From an uncultured Prevotella sp. (lineage in GTDB: Bacteria > Bacteroidota > Bacteroidia > Bacteroidales > Bacteroidaceae): DNA of 64,000 bases. This document shows, piece after piece, positions 34,121-41,274 of the stretch (its first letter is position 1; every line of letters begins with the position of its first letter). The position numbers and the translations under genes were made by a program. The stretch is taken from contig UQCW01000003.1 in the NCBI GenBank assembly GCA_900539625.1, forward strand, positions 51,507 through 115,506, given 5' to 3'. The notes below the pieces were generated by a model. That model did no database searches. It was given only the letters and a program-made list of their open reading frames with translations, and was not told the origin of the DNA.

Positions 34121-34927
34121 CTATTTCAATTCATATAATTTAGAGGGGTGGGTGCGTTGTAGCGCTTCAAGCGTCAGAGGGTCGTCTTCAGACAATCGTC
34201 CAGCTTGTTTCAGCGCTTCAGAAACCGTCTGTAGAGCCAAGTCTGGCCGGTTGTTTTCTTCGCTGAGATGGCATAGCCAGATGTGTCGTGCGTCAGCCGA
34301 CAGGCATTCCGACAATAGTTTGGCCGTGTCAGCATTGTCCATGTGTCCAGTGCCGTTGCGTATGCGGTCTTTCAGGTGGCGCGGGTAGCGTCCGTTTTCA
34401 AGCATATATGCGTCGTAGTTTGATTCCACCACGATGTATTTCGCGTTAGAGAGGTGGTGTCGCATTGTTTCCGTCACGTGTCCAACGTCTGTCATCAAGC
34501 AAAAGGTGGTGTTGTTGACGCTGATGAAATATCCACAGTTGTCTGCACTATCGTGCGGAACCTGAAATGGGGTGATTTCAAATGGTCCTAAATCAAAAGT
34601 TTCTCCCGCAACGATGGTGTTGGCGAGAGGGACGGGTACTTTCTTGCGTACGAAGCGGTTACGGTTCATGCCCATATACACGTCTGCCAGGGCATAAACA
34701 GGCAGATGAAATTCAATAGAAACCGCTCCAACGGCACGCACATGGTCGGCATGGTCGTGTGTGACAAGGATTCCCTTTATGTTTCCGAACGAGAGGCCGT
34801 AGTCGCGGAAATACTTCTTGAATTTCCGTATGCCGATGCCCTCGTCAATGAGAAGCCCATATCCGTCGGCGTTTATGTAATAGCAGTTTCCGCTGCTGCC
34901 GCTTCCAAAACATATAAATTTAATCAT
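34121..34927 (-). CDS. Metallo-beta-lactamase-fold hydrolase (YycJ/WalJ-like)
   Basis: 268 residues. Dinuclear-zinc hydrolase fold: MIKFICFGSGSSGNCYYINADGYGLLIDEGI at the start, the metal motif GILVTHDHADHVRAVGAV (HxHxDH), a later metal ligand in FCLMTDVGHVTETM, and NAKYIVVESNYDAYML. The SGSSGNCYYI beginning is characteristic of the YycJ/WalJ branch, which is linked to 5' nuclease activity and coordination of division with replication. Own transcript on the minus strand; ends 100 bp from a strong hairpin. Confidence 0.88.
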   Translation of the reverse strand: MIKFICFGSGSSGNCYYINADGYGLLIDEGIGIRKFKKYFRDYGLSFGNIKGILVTHDHADHVRAVGAVSIEFHLPVYALADVYMGMNRNRFVRKKVPVPLANTIVAGETFDLGPFEITPFQVPHDSADNCGYFISVNNTTFCLMTDVGHVTETMRHHLSNAKYIVVESNYDAYMLENGRYPRHLKDRIRNGTGHMDNADTAKLLSECLSADARHIWLCHLSEENNRPDLALQTVSEALKQAGRLSEDDPLTLEALQRTHPSKLYELK

Positions 34928-35522
34928 GGTTGTTATTCAAGTCTTGAATCGCATATTTCGTTGCTTGTCCATTTGGCGGTATGTATTTCCAATGAATGTG
35001 AGAGACAGGCAGGTTGCGAATGTGAAATGGTATGCAAAATTAATCAAATTAGTAATGCTGAAGAAATAAGTAATGGTAAAAAATAATTTGACCAATTTTG
35101 TGAAGTGTGGAGTAAGGCATAATTTCTTAAGTAGGTGTTCAAAATTAGTTTAGTAATGGTGAAAGAATAAGTTGAGCAATTTTGCCCTGTCTTTTTGCCG
35201 CCTTTGGTATTATTGCTTTTGGCAGGGCTTTGTGAGGGAGTTTGGTGTGGAGTTAGTGGGGGTATGCCGTGAATGTGAGAAAGACGACGGTTTCAAACTG
35301 CGTAGAAAGTCAAGTGCAGGTCGTGCTCTTGTGTGTTTCCTCTGATACCTCTGTGTTTGAATTTTGTCACCTTCTGATTAGTTGTCTTCTATAAATAGCT
35401 GAAATAGTGGTTCTTTACTATATGTGTCTGCCATAATTTTGATAAAAAGAGATATTTTTTGCCGAAAAGTTTGGTGGTGTGAAAATAAAGTTTTAACTTT
35501 GCACTCGCAAACAAGCAACAAC
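34928..35522. other. Intergenic region with partial dispersed repeats
   Basis: 595 bp, no credible gene. Contains TAAGTAATGG at about 35069 and TAGTAATGG at about 35151, each followed by GACCAATTTTG or GAGCAATTTTG, and TAAGTAGGTGTTCAAAATTAG at about 35130: fragments of two dispersed element families nested in each other. A CAAAATTA at 35035-35042 (TAATTTTG on minus) may be the -7 box of the hydrolase gene. The tRNA-Cys promoter is at the end. Confidence 0.6.
35470..35501 (+). promoter_or_regulatory. Promoter of tRNA-Cys
   Basis: TTTG at 35470-35473 and TAACTTTG at 35494-35501, 20 bp apart, followed by GCACTCGCAAA exactly as before tRNA-Lys. Confidence 0.85.
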
Positions 35523-35593
35523 GGTACCCTGACCGAGTGGCTAGGTAGCGGTCTGCAAAACCGTGTACAGCAGTTCGAATCTGCTGGGTACCT
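35523..35593 (+). tRNA. tRNA-Cys(GCA)
   Basis: Acceptor GGTACCC/GGGTACC, discriminator U, anticodon stem GCGGT/ACCGT with loop CTGCAAA (anticodon GCA), T arm GCAG/CTGC with TTCGAAT. 71 nt; CCA not encoded. Confidence 0.95.
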
Positions 35594-35595
35594 CA

Positions 35596-35635
35596 AAAAA
35601 AGGACATTTGAGCAATCAAGTGTCCTTTTTTTATT
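35596..35635 (+). terminator. Terminator of tRNA-Cys
   Basis: AAAAGGACA.TTG pairs with CAA.TGTCCTTTT followed by a T run, 3 bp past the tRNA. Confidence 0.85.
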
Positions 35636-36198
35636 TGTACTGATAACTTGCCGGCTCGCGTTTTGAGAAGATTGTTTTGGCGGGAAGTTGGTAAGAGGTG
35701 AGGTTTGATATTCTGGAAGGCAATCTGTGTTGAACGGGAAAGAGTGGCGGTTGGTGATGTTGCTGAAATGTCGCTCAAAATTATGGAGAATCCAATCGTT
35801 TTTCTTCCAGAGAATGCTCCAATCTGTGTTTCTTATGATGGAGGGTAGTGATGGCGGAATTACCATTTCAGGGCTAAGGCTTATGGTTTCTGTCAGACTC
35901 CCTCTATTTGGTAGCGAACCTGGGACGAGACGCAACCGAACCTGGGACGAGACGCAACCGAATCTGGGACGAGACGCAACCGAACCTGGGACGAGACACA
36001 ACCGAACCTGGGACGGCGTTCGCTGGCAAGTTTGGTTGATGGATTGTCGGGCCGTCGGCAGTGTTGTTGCGATGGCTGGAAATGCGTCTGGTTTCCTGTT
36101 GCTTCTTGAAGGTAATGGCAGACTGGCGTTATTTTGCGTCGTGAAACAGTGTTGAAAACAGAAAAATACAGGAATGTCAGAAGATAAATTCAATTTTA
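35636..36198. other. Intergenic region around the second tandem-repeat locus
   Basis: No credible gene. A 142-residue plus-strand frame (35727-36155) exists only because the 22-bp repeats lack stops in it (it reads PGTRRNRTWDETQ...), and it has no family-like sequence outside them. Confidence 0.6.
35916..36026. repeat. 22-bp tandem repeats, locus 2
   Basis: Five units with exact 22-bp period: 35916, 35938, 35960, 35982, 36004. Unit GAACCTGGGACGAGACGCAA plus CC; third unit has GAAT, fourth has GACACAACC. The fifth ends CTGGGACGGCGTTCGCTGG, matching the terminal unit of locus 1. Confidence 0.9.
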
Positions 36199-36230
36199 TT
36201 TGGTGTAATCGGAAAAATATTATAATTTTG
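36199..36230 (+). promoter_or_regulatory. Promoter of plus-strand tRNA-Thr/tRNA-Pro
   Basis: TTTG at 36199-36202 and TAATTTTG at 36223-36230, 20 bp apart; tRNA-Thr begins at 36258. Confidence 0.85.
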
Positions 36231-36257
36231 CATCGCGTTTGGGAAACCAAGTCGTAT

Positions 36258-36331
36258 GCCTCTTTAGCTCAGTTGGCCAGAGCACGTGATTTGTAATCTC
36301 GGGGTCGTTGGTTCGAATCCGACAAGAGGCT
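36258..36331 (+). tRNA. tRNA-Thr(UGU), plus-strand copy
   Basis: 74 nt: acceptor GCCTCTT/AAGAGGC, D arm GCTC/GAGC, anticodon stem CGTGA/TCTCG with one U-U mismatch, loop TTTGTAA (anticodon UGU), T arm GTTGG/CCGAC. Identical to the minus-strand copy at 37258-37331. Confidence 0.95.
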
Positions 36332-36362
36332 CAAAGCTGAATCCTTTGGATGAAGCAAGCAT

Positions 36363-36437
36363 CGGGGTGTAGCGCAGTCCGGTTAGCGCACCTGCTTTGG
36401 GAGCAGGGGGTCGTGGGTTCGAATCCCGCTACCCCGA
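36363..36437 (+). tRNA. tRNA-Pro(UGG), plus-strand copy
   Basis: 75 nt: acceptor CGGGGTG/TACCCCG, anticodon stem CCTGC/GCAGG with loop TTTGGGA (anticodon UGG), T arm GTGGG/CCCGC. 31 bp after tRNA-Thr. Identical to the copy at 37152-37226. Confidence 0.95.
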
Positions 36438-36446
36438 CAACAATTA

Positions 36447-36493
36447 AACCGCTGATAATTAGATGTCTACTAATTGTCAGCGGTTATTTTTTT
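36447..36493 (+). terminator. Terminator of plus-strand tRNA-Thr/Pro
   Basis: AACCGCTGA.AATTAG pairs with CTAATT.TCAGCGGTT followed by ATTTTTTT. Confidence 0.9.
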
Positions 36494-36672
36494 AGCTCTT
36501 TATTTAAATAATAAAGCGCTAAATTATCAACAATGTAATTGGCTAAGGGGGCTGCGACGCATTGGTTTTTTTGTGAATTTGCGTATCGCATTTACATGAG
36601 TGATTTAATGAAATCTAAAAAAGGTTTCGCAATTATTGTAAGTGGATATTTTCTTATTCCAATCAATATTTG

Positions 36673-36680
36673 TACTTTTG
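36673..36680 (+). promoter_or_regulatory. -7 box of candidate sRNA A
   Basis: TACTTTTG followed by CATTGCGG. Conserved with module B (36930-36937) although the surrounding sequence has diverged. The -33 region (TTTTC about 20 bp upstream) lacks a clear TTG. Confidence 0.65.
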
Positions 36681-36684
36681 CATT

Positions 36685-36771
36685 GCGGTGGGAGCGTTTA
36701 ATCCCCCAAAGGGGACACGTCTGCCGTTCCTACCACCATCCAGCATTTTTTATGTTGGATGGTGGCGTTTT
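36685..36771 (+). ncRNA. Candidate small RNA A
   Basis: About 87 nt. Predicted fold: CGGTGG pairs with CTGCCG; GCGT with ACGT; CCCC with GGGG closed by a short loop (CAAA), with TTAAT/AC as internal loop; then a terminator-like hairpin CCACCATCCA/TGGATGGTGG (36733-36765) followed by CGTTTTA. Compared with RNA B, changed bases keep each pairing (TG/TG in place of GG/CC in the outer stem). There is no coding sequence. I do not recognise the family. Confidence 0.65.
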
Positions 36772-36929
36772 ATACCAGTTCTATTTAAGTAGTAAATAGG
36801 CTAAAAGTAGAACTGCAACACGTTGGCTCTTATGAGTCTGCGTGTCGCAGCTCATAAACAATTTAACGAAAACTAAAAAGGATTTGCATTTATTGTATGT
36901 GGATATTTTTTTATTCCATTCAATGTTTG

Positions 36930-36937
36930 TACTTTTG
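36930..36937 (+). promoter_or_regulatory. -7 box of candidate sRNA B
   Basis: TACTTTTG followed by CATTGCGG, as in module A. Confidence 0.65.
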
Positions 36938-36942
36938 CATTG

Positions 36943-37030
36943 CGGGGGGAGCGTTTAATCCCCGAAAGGGGACACGTCCCCCGTCCCAAACCACTATCTG
37001 AGATATCATCTTGGGTGGTGGTGGTTTTTT
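36943..37030 (+). ncRNA. Candidate small RNA B
   Basis: About 88 nt. CGGGGG pairs with CCCCCG, GCGT with ACGT, and CCCC(GAAA)GGGG forms a tetraloop hairpin. The 3' hairpin is ACCACTATCTGAGAT with ATCTTGGGTGGTGGT: 15 continuous pairs including several G-U, then TTTTTT. Paralogue of RNA A. It ends ~65 bp before the minus-strand tRNA terminator. Confidence 0.65.
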
Positions 37031-37095
37031 ATACCAGTTTTATTTAAGAAGTTTCGGCACAATACGGCATAAATTTAGGGCTTAAATAAAGAGTC

Positions 37096-37142
37096 AAAAA
37101 AATAACCGCCGACAATTAGTGGATATCTAATTATCAGCGGTT
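37096..37142 (-). terminator. Terminator of minus-strand tRNA-Thr/Pro
   Basis: AACCGC.GA.AATTAG (37104 on) pairs with CTAATTA.C.GCGGTT; on the minus strand it is followed by TTTTTTT (A run at 37096-37102). Confidence 0.9.
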
Positions 37143-37151
37143 TAATTGTTG

Positions 37152-37226
37152 TCGGGGTAGCGGGATTCGAACCCACGACCCCCTGCTCCCAAAGCAGGTG
37201 CGCTAACCGGACTGCGCTACACCCCG
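37152..37226 (-). tRNA. tRNA-Pro(UGG), minus-strand copy
   Basis: Identical in all 75 nt to the plus-strand copy at 36363-36437. Confidence 0.95.
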
Positions 37227-37257
37227 ATGCTTGCTTCATCCAAAGGATTCAGCTTTG

Positions 37258-37331
37258 AGCCTCTTGTCGGATTCGAACCAACGACCCCGAGATTACAAAT
37301 CACGTGCTCTGGCCAACTGAGCTAAAGAGGC
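37258..37331 (-). tRNA. tRNA-Thr(UGU), minus-strand copy
   Basis: Identical in all 74 nt to the plus-strand copy at 36258-36331, including the U-U mismatch in the anticodon stem. Confidence 0.95.
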
Positions 37332-37335
37332 GGGT

Positions 37336-37431
37336 GGGTAAGCTCTCTGCATCGCGCCGCTACAACCAACTACCTTTGCTGCGGTCAAGCCCTGGAGGAT
37401 TCGAAGGGAGCTGGCCGTGCAGCACTTACCC
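37336..37431 (-). ncRNA. ffs: Bacterial small SRP RNA (4.5S)
   Basis: 96-nt RNA on the minus strand closed by a perfect GGGTAAG/CTTACCC stem. The SRP domain IV signature is present: CCAGG, ten nucleotides, then AGCAAAGGTAG, matching the CAGG...AGCA symmetric loop that binds Ffh. The ten nucleotides (GCTTGACCGC) place UGAC, a URRC-type tetraloop, where many bacteria have GGAA. The segment GGTTGTAGCGGC after it also resembles the 3' half of small SRP RNAs. The promoter is 11 bp upstream, and the tRNA pair follows 4 bp downstream in the same transcript. Confidence 0.85.
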
Positions 37432-37441
37432 AAATGCGGTG

Positions 37442-37473
37442 CAAAGATAGTTCTTATTTTTATACTGGCCAAA
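37442..37473 (-). promoter_or_regulatory. Promoter of SRP RNA-tRNA-Thr-tRNA-Pro
   Basis: Minus strand: TTTG (37470-37473), 20 bp, TATCTTTG (37442-37449). The SRP RNA 5' end is at 37431. Confidence 0.85.
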
Positions 37474-37575
37474 TTTTGTTGGCGTTTTTTTGTTTGGAGA
37501 GTGAAAGCTGAGGTACGCTTGGGGAGAAATCGCTCGAAAATGTGCTTGCGCTTCCCGTAAAAATATTTGGAGAGG

Positions 37576-39255
37576 TTATTTGAGGCGTAGCGTCTGTTGG
37601 CAATATTTTAGGGCTTCAGGGCGGTGGGTGATGAGGATGATGGTTTGCGTGGTGTGGTGTGAAACGATGTTTTTCAACACCATGCTCTCCGTCTCTGGGT
37701 CTAAAGAAGATGTTGCTTCGTCGAGAAGCAGGATCGGAGCCTTTTGTAATAGGGCGCGGGCGATGGCAATGCGTTGCGCTTGCCCCTCAGAAAGTCCGTC
37801 TCCCATTTCTCCGCATCGCGAGTCGAGTTGTTCTGGTTTGTCGAACACGAAATGCGCTGCGGCATCCCTGAGTGCCAGTTTCATTTCCGTGTCGGTGGCC
37901 TGAGGATTGCCCCATTGAAGATTCTCACGTATGGTGCCGCTTAGCAGTGTGTTTCCTTGTGGAACATAAGAAAAGGCACATCTTGTTGAAGCGTTGATTG
38001 GGGCAGAGTTGCCCTTTTCGTCGTAGAGCAGAATGTTGCCTTCCGTTTGCTGGGTCAGTGCGAGGAGCAGACGAATCAGCGTTGTTTTTCCCGCCCCGGT
38101 TTCTCCGACGATGGCGATGATGTTTCCCGGGCGGAAATCGTAGCTGAAATCCTTGAAGATATTCTTGCTCGCTTTCTGCTCGTTGCTGGGATAGGCAAAT
38201 GTGAGGTTGGAAATCTTGATGCCAGTGCAGTGTGAAGGGTCGGAGAGCTCTTTTGCCGTGCCAGTTGGTTGCGTTGCTTTTTCCTGCTGGATTTGTTCGA
38301 TTTCCATGATGCGCTCAGCAGCCGTGAAAGCTTCGATAAATATAGGCACAAATTTGGAAAGAGTTCTGACGGGGCTTTGAATCTGTCCGACCAGTTGAAT
38401 GAAGGCAATCAGTGCGCCGTATGTGATGACGTTGCTTTGCAAACTGAAAACGCCCCAGGTGAATGTGGCGAAATATCCGATGGCAAAGCCGGCGTTGATG
38501 AGGCCGGAAGAGAGGGTGGAGTAGCGCGTTTTGTGAATGACCTCTTTATGGAGTGTGTTCTGCAGGTTGTGGAGCCTTTCGGCAGCCATGACAGCGCGTC
38601 GCAGCGTTTTGATGATGAGAACGTGTTGCAGGCATTCCTGTATGGTTGATTGAACGGCACTTTCCTTGTCGCGGATATTGTGGGTTATTTTGCGCATTCG
38701 TTTCACGTAGAGCTTGCTGCAGATGACGAAAAACGGCAGGATGAGCACCACGATACATGCCAGTTGCTTGTCCATGAAGAAAAGGAAAAAGAAAGCTCCA
38801 GTGAATTGTGCCAGTGTGCAAACGAGCGACGGGATGCTTTCAGTCAAGAAATTAACGATGCCGTTAACGTCCTGTTCCATTCTGTTTATCAGGTTGCCAG
38901 AATGGAAAGCCCTCAGTGCGTTCCATTCCCCATTCATCAGTTTGGTGAAAATGTGTAAGCGCATTTTGTTTTGCGCCTTCACGCCAAGTAGCGCTCTGAT
39001 CCATCTGGAGAAAATGCCAATGGCCAGTTCGATTATGAGGATGAGCGCCAAGATGAAGATGGCCGTTGAAAGCGGCATGTCGGTTTTGACCTGCGTGGCA
39101 ATGTCAATGGCGAGTTTCGTGGCCCAAACAAAAGCCAAGGCGGAAACGACCGAGAGCAGTCCGATGGTCATGTTTAGCAAAGCTTGCAGGCGGTATCCCT
39201 TCCATGTGTGCCACAGGTAGGTTGCGATTTGTCTGGTCTTCTTGAGTGAGGACAT
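37576..39255 (-). CDS. ABC exporter, permease-ATPase fusion
   Basis: 559-residue half-transporter that probably works as a homodimer in the inner membrane. Residues ~20-300 are a type I ABC exporter membrane domain with about six helices; the ATPase follows: Walker A IVGETGAGKTTLIRLL, Q-loop SYVPQGNTLLSGTI, signature DGLSEGQAQRIAIARAL (LSEGQ instead of the usual LSGGQ), Walker B APILLLDEATSSLD and the switch His in ILITHRPEAL. The substrate (lipid, peptide or drug) cannot be told. It is 12 bp from nadK on the same strand, so they are likely co-transcribed. Confidence 0.92.
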   Translation of the reverse strand: MSSLKKTRQIATYLWHTWKGYRLQALLNMTIGLLSVVSALAFVWATKLAIDIATQVKTDMPLSTAIFILALILIIELAIGIFSRWIRALLGVKAQNKMRLHIFTKLMNGEWNALRAFHSGNLINRMEQDVNGIVNFLTESIPSLVCTLAQFTGAFFFLFFMDKQLACIVVLILPFFVICSKLYVKRMRKITHNIRDKESAVQSTIQECLQHVLIIKTLRRAVMAAERLHNLQNTLHKEVIHKTRYSTLSSGLINAGFAIGYFATFTWGVFSLQSNVITYGALIAFIQLVGQIQSPVRTLSKFVPIFIEAFTAAERIMEIEQIQQEKATQPTGTAKELSDPSHCTGIKISNLTFAYPSNEQKASKNIFKDFSYDFRPGNIIAIVGETGAGKTTLIRLLLALTQQTEGNILLYDEKGNSAPINASTRCAFSYVPQGNTLLSGTIRENLQWGNPQATDTEMKLALRDAAAHFVFDKPEQLDSRCGEMGDGLSEGQAQRIAIARALLQKAPILLLDEATSSLDPETESMVLKNIVSHHTTQTIILITHRPEALKYCQQTLRLK

Positions 39256-39267
39256 GTTTCTTGTTGT

Positions 39268-40140
39268 CTAAATTCGTTGGTCGGCTCCCCACATCATTTT
39301 GTCTCGCAGAGTGTCGAAGAAATTTTGGTGCATAACCTTCATTACCCCAATGGCGTATGGGGCGCGTCGCAGGGTGATGGTCGTGTTTTCTGAAATACTC
39401 TCGCTTCGGCCGTCCACGGCAATCAGGAAATTGTGGCTGCGGCTTCTCACGCGGAGGGTTATCACGACATCGTCGCAAACAATAACTGGGCGTGTGCTCA
39501 GGCTATGTGATGCAACGGGCGACAGGCAGAAAGTGCCAGAGCGCGGCACGATGATGGGGCCGCCGACACTGAGGGAATATCCTGTGGAACCAGTCGGCGT
39601 GCTGATGATGAGGCCGTCCGACATATAGTTGGTCAGGAGTGCCCCGTTGATGTGTGTGTCAATCTCGATGAGCGAAGAATTGTCGTGCTTGAGAATGGCA
39701 ACTTCGTTCAGGGCATAGGGGTATCCGTGGTATGTTTCGCCGTCGAGAGTCATGGCGATGACGGCACGTTGTTCAATCGTGTATCTTCCGTCGAACACGG
39801 CATCCAGGGCGTTTTCAATGTCTTCCGGTGAAACGTCTGCCAGAAAACCCAGACGCCCAGTGTTGATGCCCAATATGGGAATGCCGCGTGCGCCGACTTG
39901 CGCTGCCGAGGTCAGAAAAGTGCCGTCGCCCCCCATAGAAATGACCAAGTCGGCTTTCAGATGCGGCATTTTGAAGGTGTCCATACCGTTGAGGCTGACG
40001 CAAAGTTCGCGGTTTAAGAAATCCGCAAATCCTTCTTCAATGCAGATGTCGGCCTGCAGTTCGGCGAGTTTTTTCAGGACGCGTTTGATATAGGCGTTCT
40101 TTTTGGTTTGGAAAACATTGCCAAGAAGTGCGATTCTCAT
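39268..40140 (-). CDS. nadK: NAD kinase
   Basis: 290 residues; phosphorylates NAD+ to NADP+ with ATP (or polyphosphate). Hallmarks are LVISMGGDGTFLTSAAQV (GGDGT near residue 75), GINTGRLGFLADVSPEDIENAL, the ALNEVAILKHDNSSLIEIDTHING segment (NE motif), and SDGLIISTPTGSTGYSLSVGGPII. Length is typical. Followed closely by the ABC exporter gene. A CAAAATTA at 40323-40330 could be its -7 box on the minus strand, but a closer promoter was not seen. Confidence 0.95.
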   Translation of the reverse strand: MRIALLGNVFQTKKNAYIKRVLKKLAELQADICIEEGFADFLNRELCVSLNGMDTFKMPHLKADLVISMGGDGTFLTSAAQVGARGIPILGINTGRLGFLADVSPEDIENALDAVFDGRYTIEQRAVIAMTLDGETYHGYPYALNEVAILKHDNSSLIEIDTHINGALLTNYMSDGLIISTPTGSTGYSLSVGGPIIVPRSGTFCLSPVASHSLSTRPVIVCDDVVITLRVRSRSHNFLIAVDGRSESISENTTITLRRAPYAIGVMKVMHQNFFDTLRDKMMWGADQRI

Positions 40141-40214
40141 AAAATTTTATGTTTTGTTATATTTGCGGCTTGTAAAAAATCTTTGGTCAGACCAGCCGAA
40201 ACGTGAAGTTTTAG

Positions 40215-40222
40215 TAAATTTG
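40215..40222 (+). promoter_or_regulatory. -7 box for pdxJ
   Basis: TAAATTTG; the leader would be ~135 nt to the ATG at 40363. A second box, TATATTTG, lies at about 40160. No well-placed TTTG. Confidence 0.5.
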
Positions 40223-40362
40223 CAGTAAAGTTGGTAATCAGGCGTATGAAAATGACATCGGGGCTTTTCAGAAAATGACGAAGCCTCAGGTTTTCATTTC
40301 ATGCGAAACGAAGTACTTGAAGCAAAATTACTTATTTTCTCCGTATTACAAGAAAAAGAATC

Positions 40363-41076
40363 ATGACAAAATTAAGCGTCAATATTAATAAGGTGGCCAC
40401 TTTGCGTAATGCTCGTGGCGGAAATAATCCTTGTGTCACTTCGGTGGCTTTAGATTGTGAGCGTTTTGGAGCGCAGGGCATCACGGTGCATCCGAGGCCC
40501 GATGAACGTCACATCCGCTATCAGGATGTTCGCGACCTTAAGGGAATATTGACAACGGAATTTAATATTGAGGGATTCCCGTGTGCGGATTTCTGCGATT
40601 TGGTGTGTGAGGTTCAGCCAGCCCAGGTGACGTTGGTGCCTGACGCTCCCAATCAGCTGACATCAAATCATGGATGGCAGGTGGGGGAACATGCTGAGTT
40701 TCTGACGGAAGTTATTCGCAAATTCAAGGACCACGGAATCCGCACCTCTGTTTTCATTGATGCACAACCGGAAATGGTTGAGGCGGCCGCAAGGGTCGGT
40801 GCCGACAGAGTGGAACTTTATACGGAGCCGTATGCTGTCAATTATGCCTCCAATCGCGAGGCGGCTGTGCAGGCTTTTGTTGAGGCGGCACAAAAATGCA
40901 GAGAGATTGGCATCGGACTAAATGCTGGACATGATCTGAGCTTGGAAAATCTTGCCTATTTTCATCAGCAGATTCCTTGGCTTGATGAAGTGAGCATAGG
41001 GCATGCTTTGATTTGTGATGCCCTCTACCTGGGATTGGAGACAACGATTCAGCGTTATCTGCAGTGTTTGCGATGA
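40363..41076 (+). CDS. pdxJ: Pyridoxine 5'-phosphate synthase
   Basis: 237-residue TIM-barrel enzyme that condenses 3-amino-2-oxopropyl phosphate with 1-deoxy-D-xylulose 5-phosphate to form pyridoxine 5'-phosphate, in the DXP-dependent vitamin B6 route. Family blocks: [66 protein letters not shown], and [13 protein letters not shown] near the C-terminus. Normal length. It ends before a perfect 12-bp inverted repeat at 41202-41229. Confidence 0.96.
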   Translation: MTKLSVNINKVATLRNARGGNNPCVTSVALDCERFGAQGITVHPRPDERHIRYQDVRDLKGILTTEFNIEGFPCADFCDLVCEVQPAQVTLVPDAPNQLTSNHGWQVGEHAEFLTEVIRKFKDHGIRTSVFIDAQPEMVEAAARVGADRVELYTEPYAVNYASNREAAVQAFVEAAQKCREIGIGLNAGHDLSLENLAYFHQQIPWLDEVSIGHALICDALYLGLETTIQRYLQCLR

Positions 41077-41201
41077 CGGGAACGTTTGTTTCTGTGGGGG
41101 GCTTCGCGATTCTCTCAGGCGTTTCCCCTTTCCTTGAAGACCTTGTTTGACAAGTAGGATATAGTTGCTTCAGGAATCACAGATATTTCATGTCTATTTA
41201 A

Positions 41202-41229
41202 AGTTGGGGCATTTTGAAATGCCCCAACT
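41202..41229. terminator. Perfect inverted repeat between pdxJ and the DJ-1 gene
   Basis: AGTTGGGGCATT, four-base loop TTGA, AATGCCCCAACT. No U tract follows, so it could be a terminator, a stabiliser or a site bound by a dimeric protein. Confidence 0.6.
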
Positions 41230-41274
41230 CAAGCACAATAACTAAGATAGGAACCTAATTAATCCAAAACTTTT

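Larger units (their letters stand above)
36258..36515. repeat. Left arm of a large inverted repeat
   Basis: Matches 37074-37331 in reverse complement. The first ~206 bp (both tRNAs, their spacer and the start of the terminator) are identical; about five substitutions follow within the terminator region, then similarity fades near the A/T run. The boundary on the outer side is exactly the 5' end of tRNA-Thr. Confidence 0.9.
36538..36795. repeat. Tandem sRNA module A
   Basis: About 255 bp, paralogous to module B (36796-37060). Blocks in common order: GGCTAA, a GCGACGCATTGG-like segment, a hairpin (TGTGAA.TTGCG...CGCA.TTTACA), GTGGATATT, promoter box TACTTTTG, the structured RNA, and TATACCAGTT.TATTTAAG at the end. 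Confidence 0.8.
36796..37060. repeat. Tandem sRNA module B
   Basis: Second copy of the module. Its upstream hairpin is TTATGAG.CTGCG...CGCAGCTCATAA, again a paired equivalent of that in module A with different bases. Confidence 0.8.
37074..37331. repeat. Right arm of the large inverted repeat
   Basis: Reverse complement of 36258-36515. It carries tRNA-Pro and tRNA-Thr on the minus strand and their terminator. The outer boundary is again the 5' end of tRNA-Thr; beyond it lies the SRP RNA candidate, absent from the left side. Confidence 0.9.

Noticed and set aside
35727..36155. 142-residue frame through the 22-bp repeats
   Set aside because: Open only because the repeat lacks stop codons in this frame; no signal peptide, start context or similarity.
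36539..36799. 86-residue frame over sRNA module A
   Set aside because: The equivalent frame is not kept in module B, while RNA pairing is; the RNA interpretation fits better.
37344..37431. A further tRNA upstream of minus-strand tRNA-Thr
   Set aside because: The 7-bp closing stem looks like an acceptor stem, but there are no D, anticodon or T arms; the domain IV signature shows it is SRP RNA.
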